A stretch of 64,000 nt of DNA from CAZWLY01 sp964634465 (GCA_964634465.1 CAZWLY010000012.1:50028-114027), one strand, 5' to 3'. Positions 17,848 to 27,581 are shown, numbered from the stretch's first letter. A program made the numbers and translations. The notes: a model not told the origin generated them from the sequence alone.

Positions 17848-18736
17848 ACTGGTGCCACTCGCCCCGGCGGAGAAGAAAGCGGTCCGCTCCGGGCGGGTTT
17901 GGTCCGGGCGAGGCGGTCAGCCCGGCGGTGTAGCCGGCCTTCTCGACCAGAGCCGGAGGCAGGGGGCCGATGTGCTCCGGCTCGCCGAAGGGGTAGGCAA
18001 AGGGAATCTCGGTCAGGCCCAGTTCCCGGATCAAGTCGTCACGCGAGCCCTCGATCTCGGCGGCCAGTTCGACCGGCTCCAGCCGGCTCAAGGTTCGATG
18101 GCTCCGGGAGTGGGAGCCGACGCTCCAGCCCCGGTCCACCAATTCCTCGATCTGGGGCCGGCTCAAGAGGCGAAACCTGTCCCGGCCCTCGGCGTAGGCC
18201 AGGCAGTCCGCCCGGTCCACCCCCAGCCGCTCGAGCACCGCCCGGTGGGCTCGGACGCGCTCGGCCTCGGGCAACACCTTCAGGCTTTTCTTGACCAGCT
18301 TCATGGCCGCCGCCCGCTCGACCAGACCGGCGACGGCGATCTCCGGGCCGCCCAGGAAATCCAGGTTCAAGCGGGATTCACGGGTCAGGCGGAAGGCGAT
18401 CTCGATCTCCTCGAAGTGGAACAACCCCCGGCCGGGCTCCTCGAACAGCCGCTCGGTGGTCAAGAAGACCGTCCCCGGAATGCCGAGCTCGGCCATGACG
18501 GGCAGGGCCTGCTCGAAGACGCCGGCATAGCCGTCATCGAAGGTGACCGCGACGGCCAGGGGGTCGGGCCGGTCGGAGTCCAACATTTTCAACCAGGCCG
18601 GCAACGAGACGGGACGGTATCGGGTGCGCAGGTGACGCATCTGTCCGGCGAACCTGTCCCGGTGGATGCGGGAGCATTTCCGGTCGAAGAAGTCCGGCAA
18701 GCGGCCGACGACGTTGTGGTAGGCGATCAGGTGCAT
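17819..18736 (-). CDS. polysaccharide deacetylase (NodB-type, carbohydrate esterase 4)
   Basis: 305 aa. The NodB core is visible: AVTFDDGYAGVF near residue 73 (catalytic DD), VGSHSRSHRTLS near 205 (metal-binding H-x3-H), and FAYPFGEPEHIG. No signal peptide is evident (MHLIAYHNVVGRLP), so it probably acts in the cytoplasm. Its start overlaps the stop of the GT4 gene by ten bases. It probably removes N-acetyl groups from a sugar added by the neighbouring transferases; with HpnK-like protein, the locus has two deacetylases of different folds. Confidence 0.85.
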   Translation of the reverse strand: MHLIAYHNVVGRLPDFFDRKCSRIHRDRFAGQMRHLRTRYRPVSLPAWLKMLDSDRPDPLAVAVTFDDGYAGVFEQALPVMAELGIPGTVFLTTERLFEEPGRGLFHFEEIEIAFRLTRESRLNLDFLGGPEIAVAGLVERAAAMKLVKKSLKVLPEAERVRAHRAVLERLGVDRADCLAYAEGRDRFRLLSRPQIEELVDRGWSVGSHSRSHRTLSRLEPVELAAEIEGSRDDLIRELGLTEIPFAYPFGEPEHIGPLPPALVEKAGYTAGLTASPGPNPPGADRFLLRRGEWHQFILSSRSDR

Positions 18737-19923
18737 AGCCCCAGTCGGCCGTAAACCTCCAGCCAGGCTCGTTTTTCGACCCGAGGGGCGTGGGCCTCAA
18801 GCGCCCTCGACCGGGCGCTGTCGGCCAGGCGTCGCCCCAGTTCGGGATCGTCCAGGAGGCGCTCTATGGCTCGACTCAGCGCTCCGGCGTCCCGGCCGTC
18901 CACCAGCAGGCCGTCTTTCTCGTGGCGCAGCATCTCGGGGATGCCGCCCGCCTCGGAGGCGACGATGGGGCACCCGGCCAGCATGGCCTCCAGGATCTTG
19001 TTGGGCGAGCCCTCGGAGATGGAGGGGAAGGCCGCCACCTGGCAGGCGGCCAGGTAGGACAGGACCTTGCGGTGGGTCACGCTTCCGATCCTGAAGATTT
19101 TGTCCGAGTGGGGGTGGGAGTCGATCAGCCGGGTGTAAAACCCGGCCTCCATCGGTCTGACAGGGCCGATGAGCAGAAGCGAGGCCGGCCGCCTGTCGGC
19201 GATCTCCCCAAAAGCCTGGAGCAAGGTATCCAGGCCCATCATCCGCCTGAACTCTCCCAGGCAGCCGATGACCGGCCCGGCCAGGGGCGGAGCCGCCGGC
19301 TCCAGGTCGTCGAAGTCCTGGGGATCGATGGAGTTGGGAATGACGAACAGGGGGCAAGTCGGCTTGAACAAGGCCTCCAGGAGACGCCGGGCCCGGGCGC
19401 TGGTGACGACGCAGGCCTGGGCCGACCCCACGGCCAGGCTGGTCTGGGCCAGGTGGCGGCCGAAGATCCTGACCTCCAGGTCCACGCCCCTGAAGGCGAC
19501 GATCAGCGGCAGGCCGCACTCGGCGGTGGCGTAGGCCCCGATGAGCGGCCGCCACTCATAAGCGCCGTAGACGACCAGGGCGGACAGGCTCTCCCGCCGG
19601 ACGAGTCGGACCAGGTGATCGACATAGCTGCGCTGGCGCAGATCGGCGTTCATGAAGGCGTCGCCGAAGTCGGGCAGGAAGACCTTGTCCGAGCGCAGGT
19701 CGGCGGCCAGGATCCGGTAGGCCCGACCCAGAGGGTGCTCGACCGTCTCCACCCGGCCGGCCCAATCCGCCTCGTTCAAGGACAGCTCCAGGGAGATGGG
19801 CACTACGGCCAGCTCCGGAGCCATCAAGCGAACGTGGCGCAGGGCCGAGACGTAAATTCCGCCCGCCCCGCCCAGGGCGTTGACGATCAACCCGATCCGC
19901 GGCTTCTCAGAACAGCCAGGCAT
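18727..19923 (-). CDS. group 1 (GT4) glycosyltransferase
   Basis: 398 aa. N-terminus RIGLIVNALGGAGGIYVSALRH is the acceptor-domain start; the donor lobe carries GCLGEFRRMMGLDTLL, LLLIGPV, and the EX7E-type motif SEGSPNKILEAMLAGCPIVASEAGGIPE. This is a retaining GT-B enzyme using an activated sugar. It overlaps the stop codon of the giant synthase gene by 17 bases and precedes the deacetylase, making a tight synthase-GT-deacetylase operon that mirrors the plus-strand GT-deacetylase pair. Confidence 0.9.
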   Translation of the reverse strand: MPGCSEKPRIGLIVNALGGAGGIYVSALRHVRLMAPELAVVPISLELSLNEADWAGRVETVEHPLGRAYRILAADLRSDKVFLPDFGDAFMNADLRQRSYVDHLVRLVRRESLSALVVYGAYEWRPLIGAYATAECGLPLIVAFRGVDLEVRIFGRHLAQTSLAVGSAQACVVTSARARRLLEALFKPTCPLFVIPNSIDPQDFDDLEPAAPPLAGPVIGCLGEFRRMMGLDTLLQAFGEIADRRPASLLLIGPVRPMEAGFYTRLIDSHPHSDKIFRIGSVTHRKVLSYLAACQVAAFPSISEGSPNKILEAMLAGCPIVASEAGGIPEMLRHEKDGLLVDGRDAGALSRAIERLLDDPELGRRLADSARSRALEAHAPRVEKRAWLEVYGRLGLCT

Positions 19924-22900
19924 CCCGCCCCCCCGCTTGGGCCCCGAAGAAGATCAACGACGGGTCGGAGTCGAACTCCACGCCCAGGCCTTTGTCCCAC
20001 GGTCCCTGGCCAGCGATGACCTCGGCCTGGCCCAGAGGTCCGTAACGGACCTCCGCGGCCAGGAAGCGACGGCCGGCCTCCGGCTCGATGGGGATGATGC
20101 CCCGGCTGACGAAGCGGCGGTTCACCTCCGGGGAGGCCATGCCGGCCCGCCAGGGCCCCCAGTTGATGGACACCACCCGGCTCCGGGGCCAACGCTGAGC
20201 CATCCACCAGGCGAAACGGTTCAAGATTTCGTTGGCCGCGCCGTAGTCGGATTGACCGCGGTTGCCGAACCTGCCGGCGGTGGAGGAGAAAAAGACCATC
20301 AGCTTCAGCGACTCGGGCCTGATGTGGCGGCTCAGGATGAAGGCGGCGTCCACCTTGGTGTCGAAGACCCGATCGAAATCGCGGAGGTCCTTGTCGACGA
20401 TGAGTTTGTCCGCGATGATCCCCGCCCCGTGGACGACGGCGTCCAGACGGCCGTAGCGGGCGTATATCTCGTCGATCAGGCCGCCGAACCCGGCCTCGTC
20501 CCTGACATCGACGGCCCGATACTCCACCAGACCGCCGGCCCGGCGCAGAGCCTCCAGATTGGCCCGGATGGCCCGGGCGTTGAGGACCTCCCTGATCCGG
20601 GCCTCGATGGCGGCCGGAGTCGCTTTCTCTTTTTTGCGCCGGGCCCGGTCGATGAAATGGCTCCGCAACTGGGCGGCCTCGGTCAAGGCGGCCGTTTCGG
20701 CCGGCTCCGGACCCGGCTCCGGCGTCCGGCCGACCAGGATGAAACGCATGCCCGGCCTGACCAGGGCCTGGGCCGCCTGGGCGGTGATGCCCCTGGCGCC
20801 GCCGGTGACCAGGACGACCCAGTCCCCCTCGGGCTCCAAACCGGCTTCGGCCTCGGCCGACAGGGGGCTGGGAGTTGCGGTGAACACCTTGCGCTTGCCC
20901 CCTGGATAACCCACCTCCAACTCGCCGCCGGGCAGGAGGAGCTCATCGACGACGATGGCGGCCGCCGCCTGGGGGGAGCACTCGGAGTCGAAGTCCACCG
21001 CCTTGGCCAGAACCCGGGGCCACTCGAGGTCGAGGGTCTTGAGCAGGCCCAGACAACCGCCGCCGGAAGGCAGGCCCGGACCGAGATGCCCGTCCCGGCC
21101 GAAGCAGCCGCCCAGCATGGTCGCGGCCAGGACGCGCCCCAGGCAGGGTTCGTCGGGCCGCTGGAGGTCGTCGGCGCAAAGCTTTAGGAGATGATAGAAG
21201 CTCCTGATCTCCAGGCGGGTGGTCTCCTTCCACTGGACCAGGGAGTCGGGCATCGGTTTAACGGCCAGGGGGGCCAGATGAACCACGCCCCGCACCGGCC
21301 CGTGCGCCTGGCGCAGCTCGGCCACCGCCCTCTCCAGCTCGGCGGGTTGGGTCAGGGTTTCGGCCTTCAAGACGGCCGTCCGGGCGCCGAGCTTGGCCAG
21401 GGAATCGGCCGCCAGATCGGACGCCTTGAGCCAGGCGTCTTCGGTGATGATGAACAGGCCCCGGGGGCGAGTGAGTTCGATGCGGGGGAAGGGCTGGGGC
21501 CGGGTTCGCATGACGTAGCGGGGACAGACTTCCCCCTCTTCCTCCTCCCCCAGCGCCGGCCGGAATTCGGCTGGCGGTTCGGGCGGAGGCTCGATCGCGG
21601 GCTCGGTCGCGGGGCGTTCGGCCGGCGCCGCCTCCTCTCGGGCCGGGGCGACGGCCTCCTTGGCCGGTGGAGGCGGAACCCGGTCCGGCTCGGGCTCCGC
21701 CGCCAACTCGGGCGCGATCGCCTCGGCCAAGGCGTTGAGGGACTTGGCCCGGGTCAAAACCTCCATCCGGTCCCGCAACCGGGCGGAGGTCTCCCGGTTC
21801 AGCTCGGCCAAAAGGGCCTCCAATATCTCGACCCGCTTGATCGAGTCGATGCCCAGCTCGGCCTCCAGGTCCAAGTCCGGGCCGAGCATGTCCTCCGGAT
21901 ACCCGGTCCGCTCGCTGATCATCCGGCTCAACCTGGCCACCAGGGCTTCGGGGCCGGTCGGCTCCTCGGCCGTCCGGCGCGGCTCCTCGGGCTCGGGCGG
22001 AGTTTCGGCGGGCTCGCTCGGGGCGAGGGCCGGCTCGCTCGGCCGGGACGGCTGGACCGGCGGCGGTTCGGGGGTCGGCCCGGCCAGCTCCTCGACCACG
22101 GCCGAGGCGTCGATCGCCTCGAGGGGTTGGCCTTCCAAAAGCTGGTTGACCACCCGCTCCTGGAGAGCCAGGAAGCGGCGCATGGTCTCCTGGTAGCTCT
22201 GGTAGATCCGGACGGCGTCGCCGTCGCCGTCGGGCTCGCCCGGCTGAAAACCGAGTCGACCCGGACGGGCGACGGCCGTCTCGGCGGTCAACAGCGGCGC
22301 CTTGCCCCAGGACTCCCTGGAGCGATCCAGGGGCCGGGACAGCCAGCCGTTCACCAGCCAAGCCGTGGCCGGAGGCTCCGGCGGTCGGGTCGTCTCCGCC
22401 AGGCGGGCCAGGTCCAGTCGGGCCACCTCCCGGCCGGCGAACAGCGCCTCCAGATCGACGTCCACCCCGCCGGCCAGGAGCCGGCCCAGGCTGATCAGCA
22501 GGCCGCGCAGGCCGCCGCCCTGGCCCTCGGCGGCCACGGCCAGATGGTCGCGTCCCTCCAGGATGCGGCCGACCAGGCCGGTGAGGATGGCCCTGGGGCC
22601 CAATTCGACGAAGACGCGGGCCCCGTCGGCGTAGGCCCGCTCGATCTGGGCCACGAATTCGACGGTGGACAGGAGGTGTTTCTTCAGCAGCTCCTCGATG
22701 CCGTCCGGATCGCTGGGGTAGAGTCGGCCGGTGACGTTGGAGTAGACCGGCAGGCCGGGCCGGTTCAACTTCAGGGCGGCGATGACTTCGGACAGGGGCT
22801 GCATCGGCGGTTCCATGAGGGCCGAGTGGAAGGCCCCGGCCACCGGCAGGAGCATGGTCTTGACGCCCCGCTCGCTCAACTGCTCGATCACCCGCCTGAC

Positions 22901-25900
22901 CTGGCGCTGTTCGCCCGAGATGACCGTCTGGTTCGGGGCGTTGTGGTTGGCCACCACCACCCCCTCGGTCTCGGCAAGGAGCCTCTCCACCTCCCGGCGC
23001 TCGGCCTGGACGCTGGCCATGGCCCCGTGGACGTCACAGGCCTCGGCCATGAGCCGCCCCCTGGCCTCGGAGACGGCCAGGAAATCCTGCCAGGACAACA
23101 CCCCGGCCGCGTACAGGGCGGTGTACTCGCCGTAGCTGTGGCCGGCGAGCATGTCGGGCTTGAGCCCCAACCTCTCGGCCAGGGCCAGGAGCCCGGCCGA
23201 GATGACGCCGATGGCCGGCTGGGCGACGTGGGAATCCCTGAGGCGATCCCGCAAGCGCTCTTCCTCCTCGGCCGAGAAAGGTCCGGGCGGATAGATGTAG
23301 GCGCTCAAGGGCTGAGGGAAGCGCTCCGCCAGAAAGCCGTTCGCCGCCTCCAGACAGGCCCGAAGCTCGGTGAAGTGAAGCGACGCCTCCCGGGCCATGT
23401 CGGGGTACTGGGCCCCCTGGCCGGGGAAGAGGAAGGCCAACCGGCCGGGATCGCGGCCGGTCTCGCCCAGGATGATGTGGGGCGGGAGGGGCCGGCCGGC
23501 CGGGTCCTCCAGGTGGGCCTGGGCGGCGGTCAGGGCGGCTTTGAGCTGGAGCAGGTTCTCGCAGACGACGCACAGCACCCGCCCGGCCGCCCCGGCCTCG
23601 CTCCGAATTTCGACGGCCAGGGAGTAGGCCAGGTCGCGAAGCCTGGGCTCGGCCCCGGCTTCGAGGGCTTCGAGCAGGTCGCCTATCCTTTTCGACAAGG
23701 CGGCGGAGTCGGCCGCCCGCAGGGCCACCAACTCGCAGGGCCAGACCGGTCCGCCCGGCGCGGAGCGCCGGACGGGGTCCAGGTACTCCTCCAAGACGAC
23801 GTGGGTGTTGGTCCCGCCGAAGCCGAAGGCGCTCACTCCGGCCCGCCGGGGGTGGGCCGGGTCGGCCAGCCAGGGCTTGGCTTCTTTGAACAAGGCCACC
23901 GGGCTCTCGGGGTCGGTGATCTCGTCCAGGGGGTCTTCCGCGCCGGCGTGGGGCGGCAGGACCTGGTGGTGGAGGGCCAAGGCCGCCTTGAGCACCCCGA
24001 CCAGCCCGGCGGCGGTCTTGGTGTGGCCGAGGAGGCTCTTGACCGAACCCACCGCCACCGTCTTGGGCGCGGCATCGTCCTCGGTCAAGGCCCGAACGAT
24101 GGTCTCGATTTCGGCCTCGTCGCCCACCGGTGTGCCGGTGCCGTGGGCCTCGTAGAGCCCGATGGTCGCCGGGCCGAAGCCGGCTCTGGCGTAGGCCCGG
24201 GCCAGGGCCCGTCTCTGACCGTCGGGCCGGGGAGCGGTCAGGCCGAGGGCCTTTCCGTCCGACGAGGCGCCCAGACCCTTGATCACGGCGTAGATCTTGT
24301 CGCCGTCCCGTTCGGCGTCGGCCAGCCGTTTCAAGATCAGGACCACGATCCCCTCGCTGATGACGATGCCGTCGGCCGCCTTGTCGAAGACTCGGGCCCG
24401 GCCGGTGGGGGACAGGGCCTGGGTTCGGGAGAAGGCCTGGTAGGAGTACGGGGTCTGGCCCACGTCCAGGCCGCCGACAACGACCAGGTTCGAGCGACCG
24501 CTCTCCAGTTCCTTGACCGCCGCGTCGAGGGCGTAAAGGGCCGAGGCGCAGGCCGCGTCCACGGTCAGGTTGGGTCCGCCCAGATCGAAGCGGTTGGCCA
24601 CCCGGCCGGAGACGATGTTGGTCAGGGTGCCGGGAAAAGACTCCTCGGTCCACTCGGGCAGCCGGGCGAGAACGTTCTCCAGCGGGGGCTCGACGAACAT
24701 GGGCAGCAAAGAGCGGAAGACGTAGCTGTTGCCCAGCGAGCCGCCGGTGTCGGCCGAGCCGAAGATCACGGCCGTGTTCTCCCGGTCGAAGCCGCCCTGC
24801 TCGTAACCGGCGTCCTTCAGGGCCCAGCGAACCACCTCCAGGGCCAATATCTGGGAGACGCCGATGGAGTTGAGCGAATTGGGCGGGATGCCGTAGCGCA
24901 GGGGGTCGAAGACGATCCCATCGAAGAAGCCGCCCCACTTGGAGTAGGCCTTGTCCGGCGACTTGCGGTCGGGGTCGTAGAACAGCCGCCAGTCCCAGCG
25001 CTCCTTGGGCACCTCGGTGACGACCTCCACCTTGTTCACCAGATTGCGCCAGAAGGTCTCCGGGTCTCGGGCTTTCGGCAACAGCGCGGCCAGACCGACG
25101 ATGGCCACGTCCGAGGGTTGGGGGGAGGCGGCCGGCGAGGTCGCATCCCCGAACCGACCGGCCGTCCGGACGAGAAGCTCTCTCCAGCCCTGGCTGACCT
25201 GTCGGTGCAGCTCGGACATGGTCGTCACCTCCCCCCGCAGCCCGGCCAACTGGCCCATCATGTACATGCCCCGGCTGAGTTGCTCCGCCGGGTCGAGGTC
25301 CCGCAGGCGACCGTCCTCGTCGCGGGCCCGACCCTTGGCCGAAATCCGCAGCCGACCCCGGCAGAGGTCCGCCAGCCGGGCGGCGACATCCTTCGGCGGC
25401 GCCCCTTGGCGGACCAGTCTCCGGCGGACGGTCAGGAACTCGTCGGCGAAAGACGACGGGGCGACCCGGTTGGCGTGGCCCGGGGCGATATCGAGGGTGA
25501 CGGTGAACCGGCAGGTCAGGGCCTGGTCCTGGAAGATCGGAGTGATGGCCAGGGAGGCGACGGCCTCCTTGGTGAAGAGATAGGCCGTGCCCATCAGGAC
25601 GCCGACCTTGATCCCACGAGCGGCCAGGGGAGCGGCGGCGGCCGCGACCATGGCCGCCGATCGGGCGTCGTGGACGCCGCCGGCGAACAGGACGTGGACC
25701 CCGCTCTCTCGACCCTGGGGCGAGTGGTCCAACAGGGCGGCGATGGCGCTCTCCCAAAGGACGAAGCTGGACAGCGGGCCGACGTGGCCGCCGCACTCCC
25801 GGCCCTCCAGGATGAAGCGCCGAGCGCCCTGCTCCAGAAATATTTTCACCAGTTCGGGCGTGGGCGCGTGGAGATAGGCCGGAACGCCGGCCGACTCGAA

Positions 25901-27217
25901 GACGGCGGCCTGATCCGGCCGTCCGCCGGCGATGAGCACGCAGGTCGGCTTGGCCCTGATCACCTCCGCCGTCTGGGCCTCCTTCGTCTCCAGGTCGCCG
26001 AAACCCAGCAGCCCGACCCCCCAAGGTCTGTCGCCCAGAGCCTCGGCCGATCTGTCGAGCAGTTCCCTGGCCTCCGGTCCCTCCAAGGTGGACAGGGCGA
26101 CCATGGGCAGCCCTCTCGCCTCGGCCACTTGGCGCAGGAACTCGGGGGTGTCGCTGACCCGGGCCATGGGCCCTTGGACCAGGGGGTAACGCGTCCCGTG
26201 GGCCTGGGCCAGCGGCGAATCCGGGCCCAGGGGATCGAGCTCGGCGGCCAGGGCCGGTCCGGTTCGGCTCTGCTCCAGGACGGCCTGGACAAAGCGACCG
26301 GTGGTGACGTATCTGTCCCTGAAGGCGGCGGCCAGTCCCACCGCCTGCCCCACGGGCCAGGCCTTCTCCTCGGGCGGCCCCCAGCCGACCAGCGAGGAGA
26401 CACCCTCCTCCCAGCGGGAAGCGACCCGGCCCGGCTCTTCCGCCTCGGCCGCCAGACCGGCGGCCAGGTCCTGGAGTTCGGCGGCCGCCTTGAATTGCGG
26501 CTTGACCAGAACCCTGACCGCCCGGCCTCCCAGGGGAACGAGGTCGCTCCCCACCGCCAGAGCCTCCCGGCCGCTCAAGTTCTCCAGGTGGCGTCGCCAG
26601 TCGGGCGGCAGGGGCGATTCGGGCATCAGCCAGAGCTGATCGTCCAGGACCACTCCGGCCGCGCCGGCCGCCCGGCAGGCCGCGGCGATGTGGGGCCCGA
26701 CGCCGCCCTGGACGTAGACCGGCAGCCGGCCGGTGGCCAGAAGGCGCTGGCTCAGGATGAAGGCGGTCTCCGAGCCGACCGGACCGCCGGACTCGCTGCC
26801 CCGGGCGACGAGTCCGTGAAGGCGGTCGGCCCAGGCGTCGAGGCGAGACGGGTCGTCCAGAGAGGTCAATTCCAGCAGAACCCGACGACGGGCGGCCGGG
26901 GCGATCTCGATCGGGTCGGAGGGCGGCCCGGCGACGACGAGCCAGTGGGGCCGCTCGCCGATGAGCGCCAGGAGTTCGTCCGCCTCGGCCCAACGCTTCG
27001 AGGACAGGCGCAGCCCGATCGGCTGGTCCGGGCCGGTGGCGTCGAGCAATAGAGCCAGGCTCTCGCGGATTCGGTCGAAAGACGCGCCCGGACCGCTCTC
27101 GGCGTCCAGAACGCCGACCCCGCCGGCCCGGGCCGCCGCCGCGGCCAGGGCCGGAGAACCGAAATCGACCGGGCACAAGACCAGGACGTGAAACTCGTTG
27201 CCTGTCATCCGCTCCAT
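19907..27217 (-). CDS. PfaA-like iterative lipid/polyketide synthase (NPD-like - KS - AT - ACP - KR)
   Basis: 2436 aa; start ATG 27217 with AAAGGA upstream. Residues 1-310 are a decayed and about 320-610 a better conserved nitropropane-dioxygenase/PfaD-like TIM barrel (LVQGPMARVSD, CVLIAGGRP, GGHVGPLSSF, VGVLMGTAYLF), a likely FMN enoyl reductase. KS at about 700-1140 has the cysteine in VDAACASALYAL (near 890) and the histidines in EAHGTGTPVGDE and LLGHTKTAAG. AT at about 1260-1570 has FPGQGAQYP and GHSYGEYTA. A single ACP near 1760-1830 has AELGIDSIKRVEILE. KR at about 2000-2436 has LVTGGARGITAQAAQ and the YGAAN catalytic site. It should elongate an acyl chain iteratively, with keto and enoyl reduction in cis and dehydration in trans. 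PUFA synthases carry several ACPs and a separate PfaD; here there is one ACP and the reductase is fused at the N-terminus. Confidence 0.88.
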   Translation of the reverse strand: MERMTGNEFHVLVLCPVDFGSPALAAAAARAGGVGVLDAESGPGASFDRIRESLALLLDATGPDQPIGLRLSSKRWAEADELLALIGERPHWLVVAGPPSDPIEIAPAARRRVLLELTSLDDPSRLDAWADRLHGLVARGSESGGPVGSETAFILSQRLLATGRLPVYVQGGVGPHIAAACRAAGAAGVVLDDQLWLMPESPLPPDWRRHLENLSGREALAVGSDLVPLGGRAVRVLVKPQFKAAAELQDLAAGLAAEAEEPGRVASRWEEGVSSLVGWGPPEEKAWPVGQAVGLAAAFRDRYVTTGRFVQAVLEQSRTGPALAAELDPLGPDSPLAQAHGTRYPLVQGPMARVSDTPEFLRQVAEARGLPMVALSTLEGPEARELLDRSAEALGDRPWGVGLLGFGDLETKEAQTAEVIRAKPTCVLIAGGRPDQAAVFESAGVPAYLHAPTPELVKIFLEQGARRFILEGRECGGHVGPLSSFVLWESAIAALLDHSPQGRESGVHVLFAGGVHDARSAAMVAAAAAPLAARGIKVGVLMGTAYLFTKEAVASLAITPIFQDQALTCRFTVTLDIAPGHANRVAPSSFADEFLTVRRRLVRQGAPPKDVAARLADLCRGRLRISAKGRARDEDGRLRDLDPAEQLSRGMYMMGQLAGLRGEVTTMSELHRQVSQGWRELLVRTAGRFGDATSPAASPQPSDVAIVGLAALLPKARDPETFWRNLVNKVEVVTEVPKERWDWRLFYDPDRKSPDKAYSKWGGFFDGIVFDPLRYGIPPNSLNSIGVSQILALEVVRWALKDAGYEQGGFDRENTAVIFGSADTGGSLGNSYVFRSLLPMFVEPPLENVLARLPEWTEESFPGTLTNIVSGRVANRFDLGGPNLTVDAACASALYALDAAVKELESGRSNLVVVGGLDVGQTPYSYQAFSRTQALSPTGRARVFDKAADGIVISEGIVVLILKRLADAERDGDKIYAVIKGLGASSDGKALGLTAPRPDGQRRALARAYARAGFGPATIGLYEAHGTGTPVGDEAEIETIVRALTEDDAAPKTVAVGSVKSLLGHTKTAAGLVGVLKAALALHHQVLPPHAGAEDPLDEITDPESPVALFKEAKPWLADPAHPRRAGVSAFGFGGTNTHVVLEEYLDPVRRSAPGGPVWPCELVALRAADSAALSKRIGDLLEALEAGAEPRLRDLAYSLAVEIRSEAGAAGRVLCVVCENLLQLKAALTAAQAHLEDPAGRPLPPHIILGETGRDPGRLAFLFPGQGAQYPDMAREASLHFTELRACLEAANGFLAERFPQPLSAYIYPPGPFSAEEEERLRDRLRDSHVAQPAIGVISAGLLALAERLGLKPDMLAGHSYGEYTALYAAGVLSWQDFLAVSEARGRLMAEACDVHGAMASVQAERREVERLLAETEGVVVANHNAPNQTVISGEQRQVRRVIEQLSERGVKTMLLPVAGAFHSALMEPPMQPLSEVIAALKLNRPGLPVYSNVTGRLYPSDPDGIEELLKKHLLSTVEFVAQIERAYADGARVFVELGPRAILTGLVGRILEGRDHLAVAAEGQGGGLRGLLISLGRLLAGGVDVDLEALFAGREVARLDLARLAETTRPPEPPATAWLVNGWLSRPLDRSRESWGKAPLLTAETAVARPGRLGFQPGEPDGDGDAVRIYQSYQETMRRFLALQERVVNQLLEGQPLEAIDASAVVEELAGPTPEPPPVQPSRPSEPALAPSEPAETPPEPEEPRRTAEEPTGPEALVARLSRMISERTGYPEDMLGPDLDLEAELGIDSIKRVEILEALLAELNRETSARLRDRMEVLTRAKSLNALAEAIAPELAAEPEPDRVPPPPAKEAVAPAREEAAPAERPATEPAIEPPPEPPAEFRPALGEEEEGEVCPRYVMRTRPQPFPRIELTRPRGLFIITEDAWLKASDLAADSLAKLGARTAVLKAETLTQPAELERAVAELRQAHGPVRGVVHLAPLAVKPMPDSLVQWKETTRLEIRSFYHLLKLCADDLQRPDEPCLGRVLAATMLGGCFGRDGHLGPGLPSGGGCLGLLKTLDLEWPRVLAKAVDFDSECSPQAAAAIVVDELLLPGGELEVGYPGGKRKVFTATPSPLSAEAEAGLEPEGDWVVLVTGGARGITAQAAQALVRPGMRFILVGRTPEPGPEPAETAALTEAAQLRSHFIDRARRKKEKATPAAIEARIREVLNARAIRANLEALRRAGGLVEYRAVDVRDEAGFGGLIDEIYARYGRLDAVVHGAGIIADKLIVDKDLRDFDRVFDTKVDAAFILSRHIRPESLKLMVFFSSTAGRFGNRGQSDYGAANEILNRFAWWMAQRWPRSRVVSINWGPWRAGMASPEVNRRFVSRGIIPIEPEAGRRFLAAEVRYGPLGQAEVIAGQGPWDKGLGVEFDSDPSLIFFGAQAGGRDAWLF

Positions 27218-27312
27218 GGAGTGTCCTTTGTTCTGATTTGGTTATGGCCGGGGGGCGTCCCGGCGCTCTATCGGTTCCCCGCCGGAGTCGTCCGCGCTCC
27301 GAACAGGTTACA

Positions 27313-27342
27313 ATATTACGATAGAAATAAGTTGGCTGGCAA
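27313..27342 (-). promoter_or_regulatory. candidate promoter for the giant synthase operon
   Basis: Minus strand: TTGCCA (27342-27337), 18-base spacer, TAATAT (27318-27313), about 95 bases upstream of the start codon. The -35 is five of six to consensus, the -10 weaker. Confidence 0.4.
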
Positions 27343-27457
27343 CCGGCGGACCCGCTCCCCCTTCCCGTCTCCCCCCGGGCGAGCTTGAAAACCCGCCGTG
27401 TTTGCGGCATTATGAATCGAAGGGCCCGAAAGGCGGATGGCCGCCGTCGTCGAGCGA

Positions 27458-27477
27458 GACCGGCGGGCGCGCCGGTC
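27458..27477. repeat. perfect 8-bp GC inverted repeat
   Basis: GACCGGCG and CGCCGGTC separated by GGCG, followed at once by a second small hairpin (CGGCGC/GCGCCG). No T-run follows, so it is not a standard terminator; it may be an operator or leader structure. Confidence 0.45.
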
Positions 27478-27581
27478 GTCCGGCGCCGGGCGCCGAAGGG
27501 TGAATCCCAGACGCCATTTAAAATAAAATTTCCCTGCTTCGGCGGAGGGGAACAACTCCGACTCGCAGGATGGATCGAACC

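Larger units (their letters stand above)
27218..27581. other. divergent control region between synthase and LeuA-like gene
   Basis: 364 bases without a gene. The left third is AT-rich and holds a minus-strand promoter (27313-27342). The middle carries two tandem GC hairpins (27458-27477 and about 27481-27495). The right end is AT-rich (27516-27531, with two overlapping TAAAAT candidate -10 boxes) but has no clear -35 box. This is the only obvious place to regulate the giant synthase. Confidence 0.5.

Noticed and set aside
21191..27052. A 1953-codon open frame antisense to the giant synthase
   Set aside because: Glycine/arginine/glutamine-rich composition without domains; it arises because high GC in third positions suppresses stops on the opposite strand.
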